The translations under genes and the position numbers were made by a program. Below, in pieces: positions 50,128 to 58,439 of a stretch of DNA of 64,000 nt. The stretch's first letter is position 1. Every line of letters begins with the position of its first letter. The notes under the pieces are model-generated. The model saw only the letters and a program-made list of their open reading frames with translations, did no database searches and was not told where the DNA came from. Location: assembly GCA_040772885.1 (NCBI GenBank), contig JAXGXF010000010.1, forward strand, positions 20,566-84,565, read 5' to 3'. The DNA comes from Pullichristensenella sp002068815. GTDB taxonomy: Bacteria; Bacillota; Clostridia; Christensenellales; Aristaeellaceae.

Positions 50128-51091
50128 GATGGGAAGCGGGTTGCGCATCCGGCGCTTCGTGAAGTACAACCGGCCGGGCATGGCGCTCGTGATCGCGCTG
50201 TTCCTGCTCCTGATCACGGTCCTCATCAACCCGAAGTCCTTGAACATCAACACGTTCGGCTCGATCCTCGTGCAGACGATGCTTTTGAGCTTCGCCGCGG
50301 CCGGGCAGACGATGGTCGTCATCTCCGGCGGCGTCGATCTGTCCGTCGGCTCGGTGATGTCGATGGCGGCGGTCATCACGACCGGCATCATGCAGGGGCA
50401 GGGCGGCCGGTTCGCTCAGGTGATATTGGCGACGGTCGCGATGGGCGCGGCGATCGGACTTCTCAACGGCGTGTGCGCGGTGCGCGTGGGACTTCCGCCG
50501 ATCGTCATCACGCTCGCGGTCTCCTACGTCGTGACGCGGCTCCAATACGTGTTCACCGGCGGCATGCCGACCGGCGTCGCGGCGGCGCTGTTCAAAAAGA
50601 CCGTGCAGTACCGCATCTTCGGGCTGATCCCGGCGGCGACGATGTACGCGGTCGTCATCTGGGCGCTCGCGTTTTTCCTGATCCACCGCTCGCGGTTCGG
50701 AAAGCAGCTCTACCTCACCGGCAACAACGAGTCCGCCGCGCGGCTGAACGGCATCAACACGAGGAAGATCCGCGTATTGACGTTCGTGCTCTCGGGCGTG
50801 TTCTCGGCGGTCGCGGGCGTGCTCGGCGCGGGCTACATGGGCATGAGCCAGTGCCAGCTCTTCGACAACTACGCGTACAACTCGCTCGTCGCGGTCATCG
50901 TCGGCGGCTCGCTGTTCGTCGGCGGCGTCGGCTCGTACTTCGGGAGCATCACGGGCTCGCTGGTCATGATCGTGTTGAGCAACGGGCTCACCGTGCTCGA
51001 CATCAGCCAGCCGGTTCGCAACCTCGTGCTCGGGCTCGTGATGGTGATATTGCTGACGCTCTACAACCGCGCGAAGCCGATCCGGCAGTAG
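50117..51091 (+). CDS. CUT2 ABC transporter permease 2
   Basis: This 324-residue permease has RbsC-type signatures ISGGVDLSVGSVMSMAAV, LTGNNESAARLNGIN and VGGSLFVGGVGSYFG. ATG at 50117 with GGGGTGAG upstream is preferred to a GTG at 50108. It closes the transporter part of the operon and is followed after 8 bp by a TIM-barrel isomerase gene. Confidence 0.93.
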   Translation: MADRMGSGLRIRRFVKYNRPGMALVIALFLLLITVLINPKSLNINTFGSILVQTMLLSFAAAGQTMVVISGGVDLSVGSVMSMAAVITTGIMQGQGGRFAQVILATVAMGAAIGLLNGVCAVRVGLPPIVITLAVSYVVTRLQYVFTGGMPTGVAAALFKKTVQYRIFGLIPAATMYAVVIWALAFFLIHRSRFGKQLYLTGNNESAARLNGINTRKIRVLTFVLSGVFSAVAGVLGAGYMGMSQCQLFDNYAYNSLVAVIVGGSLFVGGVGSYFGSITGSLVMIVLSNGLTVLDISQPVRNLVLGLVMVILLTLYNRAKPIRQ

Positions 51092-51099
51092 GAGGATAT

Positions 51100-51948
51100 A
51101 TGGAATACTTCAAGATCGGGACGCTGGCCGACTGGTTCGGCGTCGGGCTCTACGAGGGCATCCGGATGAGCGAGGTCGTCGGCGCGGAGGGCGTGCAGCT
51201 CTACGCCGCGGGCGAGCTCGACCCGCTGACCGCGGACGTCGAAAAGGTCAAAAGGACGCTCCGGGACTGCCACCAGGTCGCGACCGCGCTCTGCGGCGAG
51301 CTCGGCGGCCACGGGCTCTGCCGCCGGGAGGACAACCCGAAGAAGCTCGAATATCTGAAGCGGACACTGCTGCTCGCAAAGCGGCTCGACTGCTCGATCG
51401 TGACGACGCATCTCGGCGTCGTCCCCGCGGACCCGGAGAGCGACGCGTACAAGGTGCTGCTCGGCGCCTGCCGCGAGATCGGGCGCTTCGCGGACGCGCT
51501 CGGCGCGTGCATCGCGGTCGAAACCGGGCCGGAGCCGGTTGCGAGGCTTCGCGACTTCTGCCTCGAGTGCGGCGAAGGCATCAAGATCAACTACGACCCG
51601 GCGAACCTCGCCATGGTGCTGCGCGAGGACCCGGCGGCGGGCGTGTTCACGGCGGGCGACCTGATCGTCCACACGCACGCGAAGGACGGCGTGAGCTTAA
51701 AGCCGACGACCGGCGAAGATTACTACGGCGTGTTCGCGGAGAAGGGCATCGACGGCGCGCGCGCGCTCGGCATCGCGAGGCAGGTGCCGCTGGGCGAGGG
51801 GGACGTGAAGTGGCCCGAGTACCTCGCGGCGCTTCGCGACATCGGCTTCCGCGGGTTTTTGACGATCGAGCGGGAGGCGAAGGAGGCTGCCGGCAAGGAC
51901 ATCGCGGACGCGGTCGTGTTTTTGCGCAGGCACATGGAGGCGCTATGA
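51100..51948 (+). CDS. Sugar phosphate isomerase/epimerase (TIM barrel), second in the locus
   Basis: This 282-residue protein has GAEGVQLYAAGELDPL, CSIVTTHLGVVPADP, CIAVETGPEP, IKINYDPANLAM, LIVHTHAKDG and FLTIERE, the Glu/Asp/His/Glu metal ligands of xylose-isomerase-like barrels. ATG at 51100 has AGGAGGA upstream. Its stop overlaps the nagA start as ATGA. It differs clearly from the isomerase at 45416. The likely role is isomerisation or epimerisation of the imported amino sugar. Confidence 0.88.
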   Translation: MEYFKIGTLADWFGVGLYEGIRMSEVVGAEGVQLYAAGELDPLTADVEKVKRTLRDCHQVATALCGELGGHGLCRREDNPKKLEYLKRTLLLAKRLDCSIVTTHLGVVPADPESDAYKVLLGACREIGRFADALGACIAVETGPEPVARLRDFCLECGEGIKINYDPANLAMVLREDPAAGVFTAGDLIVHTHAKDGVSLKPTTGEDYYGVFAEKGIDGARALGIARQVPLGEGDVKWPEYLAALRDIGFRGFLTIEREAKEAAGKDIADAVVFLRRHMEAL

Positions 51949-53081
51949 GGGCGATTGTAAACGCGAACATCGTTCTGGAGAACGAGATCCTGGAAAACAG
52001 CGCGCTGCTGTTCGGGGAGACGATCGAGGCGGTCGCGCCGGAGCATGTCCCCGAGGGGATCGAGATCATCGACGCCGGGGGCCGGTTCCTGTTCCCGGGG
52101 CTGATCGACGTCCACACGCACGGCTACTGCGGGCGCGAGGTGCTCGAGGGGACGGCCGACGCGGTCGAGTTCATCGCCGGGAAGCTGTTGAAGGACGGCG
52201 TGACGGGGTTTCTCCCGACGGTCGCGACCGCGCCGCTGCCTGCGGTCGGGGCCGCGCTCGACGCGGTGCGCGCGACGATGGGCAAGGGCAGGGGCGCGAA
52301 GGTGCACGGCGCGCACATGGAGGGCGTGTTCATCTCGGTCGAGAAAAAGGGCGCGCACAACCCGAATCTGATCCTGCCGCCGGACACCGACTTTCTCGCG
52401 CCGTATGCGGACATCCTGCGCATCGTCATCACCGCGCCGGAAAAATATCCGGAGTTCGTTCAGTGGTGCGCCGAGCGCGGCATCGTGGCCGCGATGGGCC
52501 ACACGAACGCGACCTATCAGGAGGCGATGGAGGGCATACGGCGGGGCGTCACGCAGGCGACGCACCTGTTCAACGGCATGCGCGGGCTGACGCACCGCGA
52601 GCCGGGCGCGGCGGGCGCGGCGCTGCTCTCCGACCGCGTAAACTGCGAGCTGATCGCGGACACCGCGCACGTCGCGAAGGAACTGTACCCGCTTGTCTAC
52701 CGGATGAAGGGCCCGGACAAAATCCTGCTCATCACCGACTCGAGCATCGCGTCCGGCATGGGCCCGGGCGTGTACACGAGCAACGCGCGCACCGTCTACG
52801 TCGACGAGTTGGTCGGAAGGCTCGAAAACGGCACGATCTCGAGCTCGGTCGTGCCGCTGCGCAGGGATATTTTGAACTTCCACCGCCACTCCGGGGCGAC
52901 GCTTCCGGAGGCGGTCCGCATGGCGACGCTGAACCCCGCGCGCGTATTGAAGCTCGACCATGCGCTCGGCAGCATCCGCGAGGGCAAGCGCGCCGACCTG
53001 TTCGTCGCGGACGGCGAGATGAACGTGCTGCTGACGGTGCTCGACGGGGAAATTGTGTATCGGGGAGATGCGCCGTGCTGA
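51945..53081 (+). CDS. nagA: N-acetylglucosamine-6-phosphate deacetylase
   Basis: This 378-residue amidohydrolase shows DVHTHGYCGREV, GAHMEGVFIS (metal-binding Glu), GHTNATY, THLFNGM and ITDSSIASGMG with the catalytic Asp, the NagA order of motifs. NagA removes acetate from GlcNAc-6-P. A product such as GlcN-6-P would normally go to NagB; no canonical nagB is nearby. The HLEGPF and TDA motifs are changed to HMEGVF and TDS, which is within family variation. The ATG overlaps the previous stop. The ROK kinase gene follows with a 7-bp overlap. Confidence 0.92.
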   Translation: MRAIVNANIVLENEILENSALLFGETIEAVAPEHVPEGIEIIDAGGRFLFPGLIDVHTHGYCGREVLEGTADAVEFIAGKLLKDGVTGFLPTVATAPLPAVGAALDAVRATMGKGRGAKVHGAHMEGVFISVEKKGAHNPNLILPPDTDFLAPYADILRIVITAPEKYPEFVQWCAERGIVAAMGHTNATYQEAMEGIRRGVTQATHLFNGMRGLTHREPGAAGAALLSDRVNCELIADTAHVAKELYPLVYRMKGPDKILLITDSSIASGMGPGVYTSNARTVYVDELVGRLENGTISSSVVPLRRDILNFHRHSGATLPEAVRMATLNPARVLKLDHALGSIREGKRADLFVADGEMNVLLTVLDGEIVYRGDAPC

Positions 53082-54016
53082 GATTGGGCTTTGACATCGG
53101 CGGGACGAGCGTCCGCGCCTGCGCGCTCGACGACGAGCGGATGGAGATACTCCGCGTGGAAACGCGCCCGTTCCCGGCGGGGGGCGGCTGGGACGGCCTC
53201 GCGAATCTGATGGGGGAGATGGGCCGTCTTGTCGGCGCCCCGCTCGGGCTAACGCCTAAGGACTTCCGTCTGGTCGGCGTCGGCGTGCCCGGGACGGTGA
53301 AGCGCGACACCGGCGTGCTCCTGAGCGCGTGCAACCTGCACGTCGACATGATGCCGATCGCCGACATGATGCGCGAGCGGTTTCCGAGCGCCGATGTCGC
53401 GGTCGCGAACGACGCGGACGCCGCGGCGCTCGCCGAGTATCACGCGGGCGCGTTCCGCGGCTATGACTCGGCGCTTTTAATCACGATCGGCACGGGGCTC
53501 GGCGGCGGGCTGATCGTCGACGACAGGCTGTTCCTGGGCGGCCGCAAGGTCGGCTGCGAGCTCGGGCACATCACGCTCCAGCAGGGCGGGCCGATGTGCG
53601 CCTGCGGCAGCCGCGGCTGCGCCGAGTCGCTGTGCTCGGCGAGCTGGCTCCTCCGGCAGGGGCGGCACGCGGCGCTCGGCTACCCGATGAGCAGCATCGC
53701 GACGCGCGCGGAGAACGACCCGATGAACGTCACGGCGAAGCTCGTCGTCGACTGCGCGCGCGAGGGCGACGGCATCGCAAGGCAGATATTCGACGAGTAC
53801 GTCGAAAACCTCGCGTCGCTGATCTCGACCTGCAGCTATTTGATCGGCCCCCGGATCATAGGGCTCGGCGGCGGCGTGTCGAACGCCGGGGCGTTTCTGA
53901 TCGAGCCCTTGACCGAGCGCGTGAAGGTGCGCGCCAGAAAGTACATGCCGGAAAAGATCGTCGCCGCCGAGCTCGGGGAGCGCGCGGGCATGATCGGGGC
54001 GGCGATGCTTCCCTAA
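53075..54016 (+). CDS. ROK-family sugar kinase (GlcNAc/ManNAc-kinase-like)
   Basis: This 313-residue protein begins LRLGFDIGGTSVRACALD, the phosphate loop of ROK kinases, and has NDADAAALAEYH with the catalytic Asp, GTGLGGGLIVDDRL, and the zinc site GHITLQQGGPMCACGSRGCA. It lacks an N-terminal HTH, so it is a kinase rather than a repressor. With NagA directly upstream, phosphorylation of N-acetylated hexosamine is likely. The start is GTG at 53075 with GGGGAG upstream. Its end overlaps the convergent oxidoreductase gene by 4 bp. Confidence 0.92.
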   Translation: MLRLGFDIGGTSVRACALDDERMEILRVETRPFPAGGGWDGLANLMGEMGRLVGAPLGLTPKDFRLVGVGVPGTVKRDTGVLLSACNLHVDMMPIADMMRERFPSADVAVANDADAAALAEYHAGAFRGYDSALLITIGTGLGGGLIVDDRLFLGGRKVGCELGHITLQQGGPMCACGSRGCAESLCSASWLLRQGRHAALGYPMSSIATRAENDPMNVTAKLVVDCAREGDGIARQIFDEYVENLASLISTCSYLIGPRIIGLGGGVSNAGAFLIEPLTERVKVRARKYMPEKIVAAELGERAGMIGAAMLP

Positions 54017-54990
54017 AGGGAGACCTCCTGCCCGGACGCGATCGACCGGTAAGCGGCCTCGGCGACGATCGCCGCGCGGTATCCGTCGCGGCCTGTGATC
54101 GGGAACGGCCGGCCTGTCTGATAGCAGCGCACGAGGTCGTCGATTATCCATTGATCCTTGTCCTCGCCGAAGTAACGCTGAATCCGCTCGCCCGGCGCAT
54201 AGATCCGGTTCGACTCCGCGAAGTAGTCGACGAATATGCTGCCGCGCGTGCCGATAAAACGCAGCGTCAGGTCGCGGCCGTACGGGAAGGACGGCGTTCG
54301 CGACCAGCTCGCGTCGAGCGTCACGAGCACGTTGCCGGGGTAGCGCAGGGTGACGACCGCGCAGTCCTCGACGTCCATCTGAAACAGGTTGTGCCCCGCG
54401 CGCGCGAACACGGCCTCCGGCACCGCCGAGAGCATGTGGTTCATCAGGTCCGCGACGTGCACCGTGTGATCGATGACGCAGCCGCCGCCGGAGAGCGCCC
54501 GGTCGGTGAACCACATGCCCGGCATCGTGCCCTTGTTCGTCGCGAACACCGCGATCAATTCGCCGATCCTCCCGCCCTTGACGGCGGCCTCCGCCTCCCG
54601 GAACGCGCCTATGTAGCGGTTGCAGAGCGCCGTCATCAGCTTCACGCCCCGCTTATCGCAAAAATCCAGCATCCCGAGCATGTCGTCCCGGTCGACGCCG
54701 AGCGGCTTCTCGCACAGCGCGTCGACGCCGCGCTCCGCCGCCATGCGCACGTAGTCGGCGTGCCGCGTGTTCTCCGCGCAGACGATCGCGACGTCCGGTC
54801 CGCATCCGAACAGCTCTTCCGCGCTGTCAAACGCGCGGATGCCGTGTCTTTGGGCGAATTCCGCGGCGCGGGCGCCGTCGTCGTCGAAGAGGCCGATCAA
54901 TTCCGCGTCCGGATTGCGCCCGACCGCGCGAACATAGGCGTCCGTATGGACGTGCGCGGCGCTCAATACCGCGAACTTAACCCGCTTCAA
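54013..54990 (-). CDS. Gfo/Idh/MocA-family oxidoreductase
   Basis: This protein of about 325 residues has the Rossmann start KFAVLSAAHVHTDAYVRAVG, with AAHVH in place of the usual GxGxxG, as in the gene at 36661. It has the CEKPLGVDRDD motif with the conserved Lys and the CVIDHTVHVADLMNHM segment. A TTG at 54990 with GGGGGG 8 nt upstream is the best start. It overlaps the end of the shorter oxidoreductase-like gene by 14 bp and ends the DUF3604 operon. Confidence 0.87.
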   Translation of the reverse strand: MKRVKFAVLSAAHVHTDAYVRAVGRNPDAELIGLFDDDGARAAEFAQRHGIRAFDSAEELFGCGPDVAIVCAENTRHADYVRMAAERGVDALCEKPLGVDRDDMLGMLDFCDKRGVKLMTALCNRYIGAFREAEAAVKGGRIGELIAVFATNKGTMPGMWFTDRALSGGGCVIDHTVHVADLMNHMLSAVPEAVFARAGHNLFQMDVEDCAVVTLRYPGNVLVTLDASWSRTPSFPYGRDLTLRFIGTRGSIFVDYFAESNRIYAPGERIQRYFGEDKDQWIIDDLVRCYQTGRPFPITGRDGYRAAIVAEAAYRSIASGQEVSL

Positions 54991-55828
54991 GCGAATATCC
55001 CCCCTTCGCAAAGGCTCCGTCGAGCACGCGCGCGAGCATCAGCGCGTCCTTCGGGAGCCCGGGGCGCTGCGACGCGAGCTCGGAGACGAGCGCATCGACC
55101 GCCGCGGCGGCCGCGCCCAACAGCGACGGCGGGACGTCGGTCGGCTCGATTTGCTCGGGCTCAAACACGACCGGCCGCGCCTCGCGCGCGTCGCAGCGGA
55201 GGTTTCCCAGAGAGCCGCTCAATTCATAGAGGAAGTTGAACGCGCTCCCGTAGAGCCCGTAGACCGCCTGCAGGTTCAGAAGCGCGCCGCCTGCGAAGCG
55301 GGCGGTCAGCGCCGCGCAGTCCGTGCCCCCCTTCGCCGCCCGGAAGCCGGTCGCCTCCACCGGCTCGCCGAGCCACCGGACGGCCGTGTCGAGCGCCGGG
55401 AGCAGAAGCCGCATGGCGGAGCCGCCGTCCGGCAGCTCCGGGCACACGCGCAGCATGTCGACGACGCCGACCGCGCCGATCGCGCCGCGCTCGATCGCGG
55501 CCGAGATGTCGAGCACGTTCCTCGAAAACCGGTCGAAGAACAGCGGCATCAGCCTGCGCCCGCGCGCGCGGAACGCCGCGTGGAGCCGCTCTGCGTCCCC
55601 GAGGTCCGCCGCGATGGGGCACGGCGCCGCGACGTCGAGGCCGAGGTCGGCGAGGCGGATCGCCGCGCCGATATCCGAGGCGCACAAAAGCGCGACGTCC
55701 GCCGAGCATTCCCCGATGCCCGGGTCGGAAGCACTTTCGAACGCGCCTGCAAGCTCCGCGCGGCTCCGGGAAACGGCCGGCTTCAGCGCGTCCGCGAGCG
55801 CGCCGGAGCCGACGACGATTGCCTTCAT
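54977..55828 (-). CDS. Short Gfo/Idh/MocA-like protein lacking the EKP motif
   Basis: This 283-residue protein begins KAIVVGSGALADALKPAV and follows the Gfo/Idh layout, but the position of the EKP motif reads DVAAPCPIAADLGD, so the conserved Lys is missing. The C-terminal domain is short. It may be a non-catalytic partner of the oxidoreductase encoded next, or a degenerate family member. ATG at 55828 has GGTGATTGG upstream. It sits between DUF3604 and the full oxidoreductase in one operon. Confidence 0.72.
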   Translation of the reverse strand: MKAIVVGSGALADALKPAVSRSRAELAGAFESASDPGIGECSADVALLCASDIGAAIRLADLGLDVAAPCPIAADLGDAERLHAAFRARGRRLMPLFFDRFSRNVLDISAAIERGAIGAVGVVDMLRVCPELPDGGSAMRLLLPALDTAVRWLGEPVEATGFRAAKGGTDCAALTARFAGGALLNLQAVYGLYGSAFNFLYELSGSLGNLRCDAREARPVVFEPEQIEPTDVPPSLLGAAAAAVDALVSELASQRPGLPKDALMLARVLDGAFAKGGYSLEAG

Positions 55829-55839
55829 CCAATCACCTC

Positions 55840-57321
55840 TCATCGGTTGACGAACACCGGCGAGACGTATGCCGCGTCGCCGTCGAACTGCCTGACCTCC
55901 ATGTGGTAGAGCCCCGCGCCGTCGTCCGGAACGCGCAGCTCGCCCTCGTACGCGTACTTCCCGGACGGCACGGCCGTGTGCAGCTTGTACGCCTGCGAAT
56001 TGTACGGCTTCACGTGGCCCGACAGCCCCGCGTCCGCGAGCTTTCCGACGGTCGTGTCGACCGCGATGCCGTTGATTTCATAGACAAGCCGCGCGTCCGG
56101 CCCGCCCTCGATCTCGAGGATAAGCTGCGCGGTCGACGGGCTCAGCGTCGAGTTGTTGCGCCAGGTCTCGCAGAAGAAGCGGATTTCCGAATCCGTCCGC
56201 TCGCGGATACCCCAGTCGCAGCGGTTGATGTCGTCGCCGCCGCCGACGCGCTCGGTCGGCGAGAGCACGCTGCGCCCGCGCAGGCACTGTTCCGCTGAGA
56301 GTATCCTGCCGTTTTCGACTCGCACGCGCACGTCCCACGGGTACGGCGCGTCCGGATTGTCGCCCCAGCCGAGCTCGAGCCGGAGCTTGTGCCGGCCTCC
56401 GGCCTCCGGGAGCGCGCAGCCGTCGACGACGTGGATGGGCTTCATGTCGCGAAAGACCACGATTCGGTCGATCGCGTTCGACGCCGCGACCGAAAAGCGA
56501 AGATTGTAGCTCCCCGCCGACGGTATCTCCCCGCCGAAGCCCTCGCCGTTGACCGCAAAATCGCAGAGCATCCGGCTGCCGGTGGCTGCGTAGGTCCGGC
56601 GGCCTTTGAGCGCGCGGAAGATCGCCTCGCGCGTGTTCTCCTCGGCCAACACCGCGAGCTTTCCGTCGCCGAACGAGCCGGGGAAGCCCGCGTGGTGGTC
56701 GGTCGAGCCGGCGAACCCGAAGCGCCGCCCTCCGGCGAGGCCGCGGTAGGCGCTGTTTCGCGGGTCGAACGGGCCCATGTCGTGGTAATACGGGAAGCCG
56801 CTCCGCTCGTGCATCGCGCAGCCGTGCTTCGAGATCACCTCGACGACGGGGCTGATCTGTTCGTCGAAGCTCTCCCAGTCGATGCCCCGGTAGCCCGGCG
56901 TGTAGCCGATGTGGTGCGGGATGGCGATCGCGCGCGCGGCGCAGTTGTCGATGACCGCGCGGGGCGTCGGAAACTTCGCGATTTCAAGCGTTCGGTCGGG
57001 CGACACGAAGTGGTGGTCCCCATAGCGGCTCGAGTGCATCTCAAAGCTGAACAGCGACGTAAACATATTGGGCTCGTTCGCCCGGTCGATCGTCGCCTTC
57101 ACCGCGTCCCAGTTTTCGGCAATTTTGGAAAACCCCTTCTCGTGAAAATCGATCAGGTAGTCGATCTCCGGCGAGCGCGGCGGCATGTCCGGCCAGAACG
57201 CGTGCGGCGTCACGGTCGCGAAATCGAGGTGGTTTCGGGCGATTCGGAGCGCGTTTTCGAGGCTTCCGATGCCGTAGGTGATGCCGCAGTGGTTGTGCAG
57301 GTCTCCCCAGTAGATGTTCAT
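55840..57321 (-). CDS. DUF3604/PHP-like metal-dependent hydrolase
   Basis: This 493-residue protein starts NIYWGDLHNHCGITYGIGS, the PHP-type metal motif Asp-Leu-His-Asn-His, and has FVSPDR, AIPHHIGYTPG and GSTDHHAGFPG. These fit the DUF3604 family, a group of PHP-superfamily proteins thought to be phosphoesterases or amidohydrolases. The C-terminal third is beta-rich. No signal peptide is seen. The ATG at 57321 has AAAGGGCGGG upstream. It is first in an operon with two Gfo/Idh-like genes and is divergent from an AraC regulator. Confidence 0.83.
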   Translation of the reverse strand: MNIYWGDLHNHCGITYGIGSLENALRIARNHLDFATVTPHAFWPDMPPRSPEIDYLIDFHEKGFSKIAENWDAVKATIDRANEPNMFTSLFSFEMHSSRYGDHHFVSPDRTLEIAKFPTPRAVIDNCAARAIAIPHHIGYTPGYRGIDWESFDEQISPVVEVISKHGCAMHERSGFPYYHDMGPFDPRNSAYRGLAGGRRFGFAGSTDHHAGFPGSFGDGKLAVLAEENTREAIFRALKGRRTYAATGSRMLCDFAVNGEGFGGEIPSAGSYNLRFSVAASNAIDRIVVFRDMKPIHVVDGCALPEAGGRHKLRLELGWGDNPDAPYPWDVRVRVENGRILSAEQCLRGRSVLSPTERVGGGDDINRCDWGIRERTDSEIRFFCETWRNNSTLSPSTAQLILEIEGGPDARLVYEINGIAVDTTVGKLADAGLSGHVKPYNSQAYKLHTAVPSGKYAYEGELRVPDDGAGLYHMEVRQFDGDAAYVSPVFVNR

Positions 57322-57347
57322 ACGCCCGCCCTTTCAGCGATCCGGGA

Positions 57348-57376
57348 TTGCCGGCAGCGCAATTTTGTGCTATAAT
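57348..57376 (+). promoter_or_regulatory. Promoter of the AraC regulator gene
   Basis: TTGCCG (57348-57353), 17 bp ending in TGC, TATAAT (57371-57376), about 100 bp before the start at 57475. Confidence 0.6.
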
Positions 57377-57396
57377 CGTCGCGTATCCGCGCCTTC

Positions 57397-57425
57397 ATTA
57401 TTGCATGTTCCGCCCCGCGCTTCAA
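57397..57425 (-). promoter_or_regulatory. Promoter candidate for the DUF3604 operon
   Basis: On the minus strand TTGAAG (57420-57425), 17 bp, AATAAT (57397-57402). It lies between the AraC -10 box and the AraC start, so the divergent transcripts overlap at their 5' ends. Confidence 0.5.
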
Positions 57426-57474
57426 CAAGAAAATTGGTGAATTGTATCACGATATTGACAAGGGGGACGACTCT

Positions 57475-58380
57475 ATGCCCGTCGGAGCAGAGGACAGCCC
57501 GAGCTTCTGGACGATCAACCGGATCGGGGACGAGACGCTCACGCCGCGCACCTTCAACGAGACGCTGCCGTTCAGCACGCAGGTGCCCTACCGGCTCACG
57601 AAGCGCGACGTGTTTTCCAACGACGACGTGCCTCTGCACTACGCGTCGAGCCTCGAGGTCGTGCTGTATGAAAACGTGACCGGCGTAATCGTCGTCGACG
57701 ACCAGCACCTGCGCATCGACGGCACCTGCGTCGAGGTCGTCCCGCCCAACGTCGTGCACGGCGGCTGGGTCAGCGGCGAGCACGGCCGGATATTCTGCCT
57801 GCAGATGTCGCTCGAGGCGCTTTCGCACTATGTCAACATCGAGAACTTCCTGATCGAGCAGGGGCGAAGGCTCGAGGACGCGCCCGCGATCATCCCGGAG
57901 AGCGAGCGCGTCGCGGAGCTCATCGACGAACTGTTCAAGAGCGACGACAACGTGTTCCAGCGGATGTCCGCGGTGCTTTCGATCTTCGAGGCGATTGCGC
58001 GGCACATCGAGCCGTCCGAGGGCGATCGCGACCGGCTTTCGGGTGGAAAGGCGGAATTGAAGGCGCTGATCTCGTGGACGCACAAGAACTACTCGCAGAG
58101 GATCACCCTCGACGACGCCGCGGCGATCGTAGGCTTCAGCAAGCACTACTTCTGCAAGTGGTTCAAGTCGCAGACGGGCGTAAACTACATCCAGTATGTC
58201 AAGCGCGTGCGCGTGTACAACGCGAGCAAGCTGCTCTTGATGGGCCAGTCCGTCAGCGAGGCGGGCTACGAGAGCGGATTTGAGAACATGTCGTACTTCA
58301 TCAAGTGCTTCAAGGACATCCGCGGCTCGACGCCGAAGGCCTACATGGAGTCCGTCCGCCGCACGAGCGTCGGCCCGTAG
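57475..58380 (+). CDS. AraC-family transcriptional regulator
   Basis: This 301-residue protein has an N-terminal cupin-like sensing domain (LHYASSLEVVLYENVTGVIV, VEVVPPNVVHGG) and a C-terminal double HTH (about 200-300: TLDDAAAIVGFSKHYFCKWF and SVSEAGYESGFENMSYFIKC). This is the usual layout of sugar-responsive AraC activators. ATG at 57475 has AAGGGGG upstream. Divergence from the DUF3604/oxidoreductase operon makes that operon the likely target. Confidence 0.92.
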   Translation: MPVGAEDSPSFWTINRIGDETLTPRTFNETLPFSTQVPYRLTKRDVFSNDDVPLHYASSLEVVLYENVTGVIVVDDQHLRIDGTCVEVVPPNVVHGGWVSGEHGRIFCLQMSLEALSHYVNIENFLIEQGRRLEDAPAIIPESERVAELIDELFKSDDNVFQRMSAVLSIFEAIARHIEPSEGDRDRLSGGKAELKALISWTHKNYSQRITLDDAAAIVGFSKHYFCKWFKSQTGVNYIQYVKRVRVYNASKLLLMGQSVSEAGYESGFENMSYFIKCFKDIRGSTPKAYMESVRRTSVGP

Positions 58381-58388
58381 GGCGCAGG

Positions 58389-58416
58389 TTTACAAAAGTT
58401 GGCATTGTGGTATAAT
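58389..58416 (+). promoter_or_regulatory. Promoter of the sortase gene
   Basis: TTTACA (58389-58394), 16 bp, TATAAT (58411-58416); the -10 lies inside the 11-bp palindrome GGTATAATACC. Confidence 0.55.
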
Positions 58417-58439
58417 ACCATTGGAGAGGAGGGGGCGGC

